Assembly (NCBI GenBank): GCA_029204225.1
Contig: CM055114.1
Coordinates: forward strand, 17,773,849 to 17,837,848
DNA from: Diphasiastrum complanatum
Lineage: Eukaryota; Streptophyta; Lycopodiopsida; Lycopodiales; Lycopodiaceae
Direction of reading: 5' to 3'
DNA length: 64,000 nucleotides
How positions within the stretch are numbered: position 1 is the first letter of the stretch; the number at the start of each line of letters is the position of its first letter. Shown here piece after piece: positions 55,098-64,000 of the stretch. Under the pieces are notes generated by a model. The model did not search any database. It was not told the DNA's origin and saw only the letters and a program-made list of their open reading frames with translations. The position numbers were made by a program, and so were the translations under genes.

Positions 55098-58000
55098 TTA
55101 AACAGGATCTATGGTAAAGGTATCTTCATAGTATCGCCGTAGGCTACTACCATTAACTAAGGTGTCAAGGGGTATGTCTTTGAGCGTCTCTAATTGCATG
55201 GCACCATTTGTTTTCTGGACAACATAAGAACCTTGGCTACGGAATTTTAATTTCCCTGGATGGATTTTTTAAGATGTGTAAAGTAAAACTTTATCGCCAT
55301 CATGAATATCCTTAGTCCGGACACGACAATCATGTTAGGCCTTCAGTCGTTGTTTGTGGACTAACTGTGCATGGTAGGATATAAGTCGTGTTTCACACAG
55401 TTTTTTCAATGTGAAAAGTCGATTCTGAACTTGGTGTTGATAAGCATTATCGTCACACAAGTCTTTGGCATAAGCTAAAGTGATGCGTAAGGATAGAATC
55501 AAAAATTCTACTGGCATAACAGCCTCTTGGCCATATACCTATTCAAATGGTGTTTTCCAATTTGTGGCTCGCTTTGGTGTTGTGCGATATGCCCAGATAA
55601 TAGAGAATAACTTCGTTTCTCAGTCTGATCAACGAAGTAATGAGTCAGTAAATTGTTAATTACTTCATTAAGGAAGTGAGAATCTCGATCACTGACAAGC
55701 TCTAGTGAACAACCAAATCTAGTGATGATGTTTTCATAGAGAAAGCGTGCTACAAACTTTGCGTCTGCTTTTCGTGTTGCTCTAGCCTCTATCCACTTTG
55801 TTGCATAATCAATGGCAATCAAGATATATCATGATTGTATGTCACATGTTGCTGGACTAATAGGTCCAACAAAATCAATACCCCATTTGTGAAATGCTTC
55901 GCTTTCAAGTATTGGGATAAGGAGATTGTGATCGGCTTTTTTGGTATTCTTTGTGCGTTGGCAAACGTTGCGAACATTTATATAAGCGTAAGTGTCTTTG
56001 AAAAGGGTTGGCCACCAAAATCCTGCCAGAAGAATTGCCCTAGCAGTAGCATCAGAGGAGAAATGGCCTCCCCCAATACCTTCGTGTGTCAAGGCAATAA
56101 TATGTCGAACTTCAAATTCGTGGGCACAACGACGTGTAATACCATCAACACCTAACTTATATAGTTGCCCCGCAATAAGATGATATGGTAAAGATTTCAT
56201 GATAAGTTTTATTTTTTGCGGTGTGGCCAACTGAGGATCTATCTCCCCAGTGGCTAGATATCTAGTGATATCATCTGCCCATAACGGAGTCGCAGCTATA
56301 TAAAATAGACACGCATCTGGTAACTCATCATTTATTGGCTCATTAGATGCTTCAGCATTAGGTAATCGTGAAAGATGATCAGCCAAAAAATGTTGTGATC
56401 CCTTTTGAATAACAACTCGAAAGTTGAATTCTAGAAGAATCAACAGCCATCGTGCAATTTGTCCGGTTTTGCAAGGTTTATTCAATATGTAAAGAAGAGC
56501 ATGATGGTCGGTATAAAAGATAAAAAGCTGGCCTAAATGTCGAAATTGTTGAACAACGTAGACCTTTGCTAGTGCTTCTTAATCTGTTGTGGATTAGTTA
56601 ACCTCAGCTGGAACAAGCTAACGGCTTAGGAAATGGATTGAAAAATCCTTTCCGAATTCTTCAGGTTGCATTAAAATAGCGCCAATGGCATACTTACTTG
56701 TGTCCGTATGCACATGGAACTTCTTAGTATAATCAGGCACGCGAAGAATGGGTGCGGTAACTAAAGCCTGTTTAAGATCTTCAAAGACTTTAATCCGGTC
56801 TTCTGTCCACCTTGGATCAGTAACGATTTGATATGATAACCATGCTTTATCGGCGTAGTGTATTATAATAACATGTGTTTCCCATAAAGACATAAATTTC
56901 TTCCACTCTACCGAGTAAGGGCATTTAAAAAATGACTCTGATATTTTTGGGATGAATGGCAATACCATTTCAAGAAATAATATGGCCAAGTACCACACCA
57001 TGGGTAACCCAGATTTGGCACTTGTCGGGATTCAATGAAATTCTGAACCTTCGACAGCGAATGATAACTTGTTCAAGGGCATCGAGATGCTTATCTTGCG
57101 AGGAATGCACACCAAGATCATCGAGATAAATCTCTAGATTCTTGTGCAACAGATCCTTGAAAGCTCATTGCATCACCCTTTGAAATGTAGATGGGGCGTT
57201 TCACAAACCAAATGGCATAAGTTTATACGCGAAGGTACCAAACTTTGTAACAAAATCCATTTTGAAACGATCTTCAAGAGCAATTTGGACTAAGCAATAG
57301 CCACTAAAACCATCGAGGAAGCTAAAAGCTTCTACTCCTGCCATATCTTCGAGGATTTGTGTAGTTAGAAGTAAGGGAAAGTGATCATTCTCTGTTTGAT
57401 CATTAAGTTTCTTTAAATCCACGCAGATACGGAGTTTACCGTTCTTCTTTGGGACCATCACCAATTGGTGATACCCAACTAGTATGCTCGATTTCATAAA
57501 TGAAACTAGCATCGATAAGCTTCTGAATATCTTCTCGTATTATCGCGATAGGTAGAATTGGTGTGATAAGGTTTTGCTCGGACATGTATGGCACCATCCT
57601 ACAATGGGATTGTATGGACGGTAACGTCAGGAGGAACCCCTTTCATTTCTTTATAATTCCACGCAAACACATCTCTGTATTTGTGCAATAACTTTTTCAA
57701 GTCCTATAATTGGGTTGGATTTAGGTGGGCTCCTACATGTACGATACGGTCGAAGTCTTCATCATCAGCCTTCAGATTAAGAGGTATGGTCTTTATAGGT
57801 CCTTCAAAAGAAGTTGATGGTGGTTGAGGCTCTCGTTTTCATACTGATGATGACATCATCAGTGGTGTAATTCTTAAAATGTTGGGGAACATCATAAAGT
57901 GGATCATCAACTACCTCGTGTGGGATCTTAGGAATATCCTCTATAGATGTACTTGTAGATGATGAAGCCTGACTAGGATTTTTTTGACTTTGAATCAAAG

Positions 58001-60246
58001 GTTTGATTGGCTGTTTCAGTTTTTCACACATTTGGAACTGCTTATCAGTCAATCGTACGTCAACCCTTGATTTGTTTGTTAGCATGCGAGATATTTGTGG
58101 ATTGGTAATGGTAGGCATGCATGGATGTTGTGGTGTTTTTTCACGATGTAAGTCTTCGTCAATGGTGTTCAAGATTTCATCATTGTGTACATCCCATTAA
58201 TAGACTTTGAGTTTGGGTCGGTATACACGAGTGTTGACTGGTTGTGGATGTTGCACACAAGCCAATGGTGATGGAAGCTAATCTCTTTCGATATACCACG
58301 CTTTTCTAGATGCTCAGAATCCAGCAAGTGAATTAGCTGGTCGTCAGATAACTCATGTTCTCCCCCAGTAAGAATGTCATCCTCATTGGTGGATATGTTT
58401 GTAACAAAGGCATCTTCAGGCATCCACTCAAGAACTTCTTGCAAACAAAGAGTGGCATTGACACAATCGATGGTCGCTAAGGCATGTCCCCAATCGATGG
58501 TCGCTAAGGCATGTCCCCAATTGATGATATCGGTACTCTGCACGTAATGGCCCTTTATGGTAGAATCGATACTATCGAGGTCATCATAGGTAGTTGAAGA
58601 TCAATCATCTTCAACGCGTGCAGGCTTTATCTTTCCGGTGGCATTGACAGAGATTCATCTGTCTCTGTTACCAAAAACGATTTTGTTTTTCTTCCAATCT
58701 TGAATCACTCCGGCCATTTCTAACCAAGGTGTTCCAAGAAGGAATTGATAGGTGTGCGGTTCATCAGAAAAATCTAGTACTACACACTCTATGGTAAAAA
58801 TCAAACCAGCAATTTTGATCGACAAATCGCTTATGTGACCGGCAGGTGTCATCATTTGTTGGTCAGCCATACGTAACTTGTACTTAGGCTTTTCCAATGT
58901 GGATATTCCCCATGTCTTAGCTAAGGACAGGGCGATAATATTCACGCTAGAGCCACTATCAAGAATGGCTTGTACGGATGGATAAGATTTATAGTGCACT
59001 GGTAAAGTGATATTGTTACCTTTAGCGACACCTATATGAAGTAAGCTCATGTCAACATTATGAACCACTTCAGCGTTTTCCAGATGTCTTGACTCATCTG
59101 GTACATCAGGCTGCTGGGAGCTATGCAATATGGCATCTCATAGGGATTTGGAAAACTTCACGGCCGTGTAGAAGGGCATGGTGATTTGAGCTTGTAAGAG
59201 ATCGGAAAGAACCTCTATTCCTCGTGGTGGTTGCCCCTACGTAGGTAACTGGATGGATGGCGGAGTAGAAATTCTAGCTTCAGCTCTATCAAGCTCATCT
59301 CGGAACTCATGGTATTGCCATTGGGCTTCTACAGGGTTAGGGTAAGATTGTGGAATCATGGAAGTATTAGCATGAGGGTGTGGTTGTGCTGGGTCCTTGT
59401 TCTCATCTAAGGCCCGATGTTGCGTGTGTGTGACAGCATGCAACGGCTCTTCAGATACCCTACGTGCGGGAACAATCTTTTTGGTTTGGTTAGGGCAGTC
59501 TTCATAGCAATGCCTTATGATACAATCAGCACATTCAGTTACAAAGTCATATCGAAGTTGACATTCACTCTGAAAGTGAGTGGTTTCTCTGTAGACAAAA
59601 CATCTCTTTTGAAGTGCTGAAGAAAAAATGGCATAACCATTTTGATCAACTTCAGTAGGTGGTTCCTCTGGATAATATTGCTCGTTAGGATAGGAGGTAG
59701 ATGCCTCATCTATGTATGTGGCAGGATGACCATCATCATAAGTAGAGTCATAGACTGTGGTGTCATAGGAGTAATTCTGCACGACATTGGCCTGAACTTG
59801 TGGTCGGTTCTATTGGTTAGGCCTGTTGGGTGGAGAAGATCCTCTTGGACCTGGAAGTGCCAAGCGTTATTGTTGTGGAGGTAGTTGTTGTCTAGGCAAT
59901 TCTTGGACTTGGACTGGAGTCATATAACGTGGGCTATATGGTGCTTGTGGGTGTCCTCGTGGGGCACATTGTTGTGGTCGAGAGTATTGCATGTTGCGTG
60001 GGTTGTACCTACAGGTGGATGTGTTATGAGTGGTTGTATCACATAGTATACAGTGTTGCGGTTCATAAGGATGGTGTAAGGGACACTCATTATCGGTATG
60101 TGCGCCACGACATTGTGGGCACCAGGTGTCTTCTCACCTATGGATAGTGTTACCAGATGGCAATTGTCCTAGCAACTGACTTTGGAAAGATTTTAAGACT
60201 TGCTGAAACTCTTTGTTGAGTTTCTCCATTTGTTGTTGATGTTGTC
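55098..60246 (-). pseudogene. Gypsy-3 gag-pol remnant
   Basis: Right to left: gag C-terminal half with Cys/His groups (CPQC, CILCDTTTHNTSTC, CADCIIRHCYEDC; 60190-59237), protease with DSGSSVNII (59128-58655), linker with FKNYTTDDVIISM (58172-57804), RT (VPKKNGKLRICVDLKKLN, FLDGFSGY, YLDDLGVHS near 57130), RNase H (57000-56480), zinc and integrase regions (56485-55508, with FWWPTLFKDTYAY, WGIDFVGP, LVSDRDSHFLN) and a tail ending DTLVNGSSLRRYYED at TAA 55098-55100. Frame changes and stops occur throughout (for example near 60130, 59880 and 56590). No chromodomain. Gag N-terminus, leader and 5' LTR are missing at the junction with repeat copy C. It is related to Gypsy-2 by linker and gag motifs. 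Confidence 0.9.
58464..58517 (-). repeat. 27-bp tandem duplication in Gypsy-3 linker
   Basis: Two identical 27-bp units starting CAATCGATGGTCGCTAAGG encode a repeated WGHALATID. The duplication keeps the frame. Confidence 0.9.
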
Positions 60247-61330
60247 TTATTATCAAGTAAGAGGTGGAATTCAAATCATTACAGATTGGGATTCACTCAG
60301 TTGCAAGAGGTGGACTCCAAAATAATATGTAATTGGGTTCAACAACTCGTGGCTATAGAAAGAGGCCCCCTCCACGAGTTCTAGAGCATGTAATATGTAC
60401 TGAAATGTTGTTGCTCTTTGAATTGAAGATTATTTTACTTGCATTTCCTTCCATGTTCCATCTTCATGCATTTTGTTTGGGTACTGATGTATGTCATGTG
60501 CTTGTTGATGCTTTCTTCTCTTAAGGATTGGTTTGAGATTAGCATTAGGTAGATATGTAAGACTTGGAAATTGATCTACTATTCCATTGATTTATGATGT
60601 TTCCTAGTTTTGACTCCTTGAGGAGTTTTTGTTACAAATGTTGAGTGACAATTGTAGTAAGCACTCTGTAGAATTCCCAGTTGTTTAGTTAAAAGTTGTG
60701 TTGATTGTTCTGTGACTTTAGTAGGAGTAGAATTAGTTTAATTCCATGTTGTTTGAGTAGAGTAGATTAGGAATAATCTGCAATCTGTAAAACTAAAGAA
60801 AGAACTAAAGCAGTTTGTAGAGCAGTAGGAAATCGAGTTTTTGACATGTCCTAAATCCAAGTTGAGCATCCATTGTCAAATAAGGATCGAAATCAGGCCA
60901 TAGTTGTGCCTCTGACATGCGGGCACAACATCACTATACTACCATTTGATCTGTAGAGAGCTGACTAAAACTATAACATAGTTGTTTGTATCCGAGTCTC
61001 AGCTAACTGAATAGTAATCATTGAAGAGAATCTATGTCAAACCCTGAAAAGCAGACTTGTTGTCAAGTTGTTGAGTAAAATCGTTGTCAAGTAGCTGCAA
61101 ATAGAAGGTGAATCGGTGCTAATAGAGAAGTACAGTCAGAGATTCATGAGCTAGTAGATCCAAAAGATTCTTCTGCAAACATTGTTGAGAAGCGGACTCT
61201 ATGTGAAACAGAGTCCAGAGATACCTCTGCAAACATTGGCGGCGCAGCCATTGCCAATCTTCTTGGCTTCAGAACCATAGAATTCGATTTTTACAAGCCC
61301 ATTTTTTTCAGTTCTGACTCACTTTTATTT
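60247..61330 (+). repeat. Repeat copy C (LTR-like)
   Basis: Matches repeat A in order and orientation from TATTATCAAGTAAGAGGTGG to TAGAATTCGATTT, and repeat B in part. An imperfect inverted repeat with arms near GGACTCT and AGAGTCC lies at 61194-61216. Its left edge cuts Gypsy-3 gag. No gene inside. Confidence 0.7.
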
Positions 61331-61489
61331 GTTTGCTTGTTGTCCTCAATTCCTCATTTTCACAAGCACGCATTCCAGAATCTTGTTTGTCAGATCGTGA
61401 TGGCTTCAAAATGTCCCTATTGAACCTTCTGATCTGTGCGAACTCACCCCAGACTTTCCGGAAACCCACCGTCGCACCGCTATTTCACG
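61331..61489. other. Short flank after repeat C, possible 5' remnant of unknown gene
   Basis: An ATG at 61400 follows repeat C in the same position as the ATG at 8065 follows repeat A, but the frame stops after a few codons. Nothing further can be supported. Confidence 0.3.
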
Positions 61490-63080
61490 TTTTTGGACAC
61501 CGACAGTCAAAAAATCGAATTTCCAATGATTTTTGAGTCTCTCAGAAGTTTTAGAAATTTTTGAGTTTTCCGATATTTTCGAATTTTTGAGCTTTCAAAA
61601 AAATTTCATCCGACGAGCTATTGTCTCTGGAGCCGACAAATTGCCTCCGCTAGTGCCTTCCAAATTGGATCCGTCAGAGACTTCCCAAATTTCTTCTGAT
61701 AGAGGCTTCTCAGTTCCATCCGACAATTTTGAAAAAAATTTCAAGTTTTTCGAGTTAATCAATTTTTCTACTGTTTCCACCATTTCTCGATTTTTCAGCT
61801 TCTACAATTTTTGGATATTTGCATCTGCCGACCTACAGTAAACCTGCATCCGTCGATTTTTCAAATTTTTGGTTTTGAAATTCCATCCGATATTTTTTTA
61901 CATTTTTTCGAATCACTCAGGATTTTTTGAGTTCCTCCTATTTTTTGAGTTTTTCCTTGCATCTGACACCTACTTACAACAAAAATCGATCCGACGATCC
62001 CATCTGAAGATTGCATCCGACGACTCTCAAAAAAACAAAACACAAAAAACAACAAAATTTTTCTCAAACACATGCATCTGTTTTCTTTTTCTCAAATCAG
62101 TATTTTCTGTTTTTCGAGTTTTGGGATAATTTCTATTTCTTTGAGTTTTTTCATCTTTCCTATTTTTTGAGTTTCTAAGATTTTAAATTTTTTTTTTCCT
62201 TATATGAGTTTTTCAATCTTTTCTCTTTTTCTCTTTTTTGAGATTTTCGGGTTTCTTCAACAAAAATTTTCGTTCTGACGTACATCCGACGACCACCTCA
62301 GAAGAAAAAATATGTCCAAAAGTTGCACCCGACGAAATTTCACTTTTTTCATTTTTCGAGATTTTCGAGTCTCTTGAAATTTTTTGAGTTGTTTCGAGTT
62401 CTCTGAATTTTTACAAGTTTTCAAATAATTTGTATCCGATGATTCCATCCAACGAACTGCACAACAAGACTTTTTTTGACGATTGCATCCAACGACTTAC
62501 AAAATCTCTCTAACGTTTCTTTCCGGCAGTTTTTTAGAATTTTCGCCATTATTGGATTTTTTGAGTTGCTCAGGATTTTCCGAGTTGGAAAGGATTTTTG
62601 CGTTGCTCGAAATTTTTCACTTTTTTTGAGTTTTTCAAAAAAAATTAATTGTGTCTGATTGCATCCGACGACCAACACAAAACAAAAAACAAAAACAAAC
62701 CAATCTTTTTTCAAGATTGCATCCGACAATCCGATCCGACAGTTTTTTTTTTCGAATTCTCGACATTCTAGAATTTTCCAATTTTTTTCAAGTTTCGAAT
62801 TTTTCTAGTTAATTTTTTGAGTTTAGAATTTTTTCGAGTTACTTTTTCGAGATTCTAGATTTTCGAATTATTCGAGTTTTTGAATTTTCAAATTTTTCGA
62901 TTTACTTTTTTCGAGTTTCCTGGATTTTCGAATTTTTCGAGTTACTTTTTTCGAGTTTTCGGATTTTCAAATTTTTCGAGTTACTTTTTTTCAAGTTTTC
63001 ACATTTTCGAATTTTTCGAGTTTTTCAACTATCTCCAAATTTTTGAATTTCTAGTATTTTTTTCGTGTTTTTTCTGTCAA
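61490..63080. repeat. AT-rich array with TTTTTCGAG and GCATCCGACGA motifs
   Basis: Dense, irregular repetition of TTTTCGAGTTTT and ATCCGACGA variants over 1.6 kb. The motif set is that of 53601-55097 in the opposite orientation. Short open frames within are artefacts of composition. Confidence 0.7.
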
Positions 63081-63084
63081 TCAT

Positions 63085-63804
63085 ACATTGCAAAAAATCT
63101 AAAAAACCAAACACATGGACTTATCCAAATGACGGTTAAATACATCTGCTTGGCCATTGATCGCAATTGGCACTTAGCCATATTGTATTGTCACTTATCC
63201 AATTAAATTACTCAATAATGACTTGCTAACATCAATTAGAGCAAGTTATTAGCTTTATAACAAGCATTAGCTTTCCACAAATATTTGTTTGACTCTTCAA
63301 TAGTCACTCGATAGTTGGTGTTGTCATTTAACCCACCCATTGGCAAAAATCAATAAAAGCTTGATAGAAAACAAGTAGAGACAATCAAAGCATTGATCAA
63401 GGACTGAATACCGAGTTCACACGTGTGAAATGCAGGCTGCTGTATGGCCTGTAGACAGAGGTTAATGTGTGCCAAATCTGGGTTTCATTGGAATCAATCA
63501 CTATCATCATACAAAGAGAGAAAATCTGAGTTTCCTCTTGAGGCTCCAAAAAGTTTCTATCTCCCAAGAGTCGTGCTTGGTAGGTGCATGATAGGTACAA
63601 ATCTCATCATAAATCAAGGTCTAGATCCTACAAAATAGGAATCACTACCAAATGGACACAACCACTCCTCTTGACTCATGGTAACCTACATTAGGTGTAG
63701 ACTGCCATGTGGCACTTTGGCGATTCAAGTGACTAACAAGAAATATTGACAATGTGTACAATATCCTATATGGCTAGATTTGCCAAATTAGGCTATTTTT
63801 CACA
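63085..63804 (-). repeat. Copia E LTR (probable)
   Basis: On the minus strand the segment starts TGTGAAAAATAGCC at 63804, like the LTR starts at 3244 and 44799. It carries TTCACACGTGTGAA at 63416-63429. The far end is approximate. No polypurine tract or pol end precedes it, because coding sequence from the integrase-RT region is joined directly to the LTR. Confidence 0.5.
63416..63429. promoter_or_regulatory. Palindrome TTCACACGTGTGAA (Copia E LTR)
   Basis: Third perfect copy of the 14-bp palindrome, in an LTR whose surrounding sequence differs from Copia B/D. Confidence 0.5.
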
Positions 63805-64000
63805 ATTGCTTCAACCCACTCCTTGGATTGAAGTGCTTCTTGGACATCTCTTGGCTCTTCATCTGATATGAAAAATGCATGATAGGAAGTGCCTCCTACA
63901 TCCTCCACTTGCTTTCCTCTCTCCACATATGTGAGCCTACTTGGCTCGGATCTTTCTCTCGTGGTTACAACATTCTTGTTAGTAGAGGGAACATAAACTT
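63805..64000 (-). pseudogene. Copia E integrase-RT linker remnant, open at window edge
   Basis: The minus-strand frame reads VYVPSTNKNVVTTRERSEP, then SRLTYVERGKQVEDVGGTSY and EALQSKEWVEAIV, and runs into the LTR. The EPSRLTY and KEWxxA motifs match the integrase-RT linker of Copia B and D (VEPSRLTY, NSKEWYKAM). A deletion between VYVPSTNK and RSEPSRLTY is likely. RT, RNase H and the polypurine tract are missing. Confidence 0.8.

Noticed and set aside
61490-63206. Phe-rich open frames in the T-rich array
   Set aside because: Composition artefacts of TTTTTCGAG repetition; no conserved motif.

Overview
This window looks like intergenic DNA from a large, repeat-rich land-plant nuclear genome. 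The evidence is one intron-containing DYW-class pentatricopeptide-repeat (PPR) gene, a family restricted to land plants and a few protists, set among nested LTR retrotransposons of Copia and Gypsy type and a LINE fragment. The very regular, recently duplicated PPR modules and the unfamiliar repeat families suggest a seed-free plant such as a fern; that is inference. No CRISPR array, rRNA, tRNA gene or bacterial-type operon was seen. Motifs that look like tRNA ends are primer-binding sites of retrotransposons. Layout, left half: 1-518 (-) is an uninterrupted unknown reading frame running off the edge. 950-2439 (-) is a Gypsy pol remnant (Gypsy-1). 3244-3730 is an isolated Copia-like LTR. 3757-14554 (+) holds two broken copies of an unrecognised protein family separated by a 1.3-kb repeat that recurs at 37.5 and 60.2 kb. 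The second copy is split by a 5.5-kb segment with 17-bp inverted ends that carries two convergent intron-containing genes (8370-13838); I regard it as the best candidate for an undescribed mobile element. 14803-17938 (-) is a decayed Copia (C). 17939-30476 (-) is a Gypsy (Gypsy-2, tRNA-Asp primer site) that Copia D (20006-25641, +) has entered in the protease-RT linker. Right half: 31.2-31.9 kb is a three-unit tandem repeat ending in GT/GA runs. 32328-35506 (-) is the PPR gene, the only convincing host gene, in three exons (about 965 aa). 36158-37497 (-) is a LINE fragment. 38529-44499 (+) is a chromodomain Gypsy (Gypsy-4) with a 5-bp target duplication, inserted in the 3' LTR of Copia A. Copia A (44814-48022, -) is fused head-to-tail to a truncated Copia B (48023-53446, -), the sister of Copia D. 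55098-60246 (-) is Gypsy-3, related to Gypsy-2. It lies between two AT-rich arrays of opposite orientation. A deleted Copia (E, -) runs off the right edge. How it fits together: the nesting gives a relative chronology (Gypsy-2 before Copia C and D; Copia A before Gypsy-4). All retroelements carry stops, frameshifts or deletions, so none here looks autonomous. Several unrelated Copia LTRs share a palindrome centred on CACGTG.
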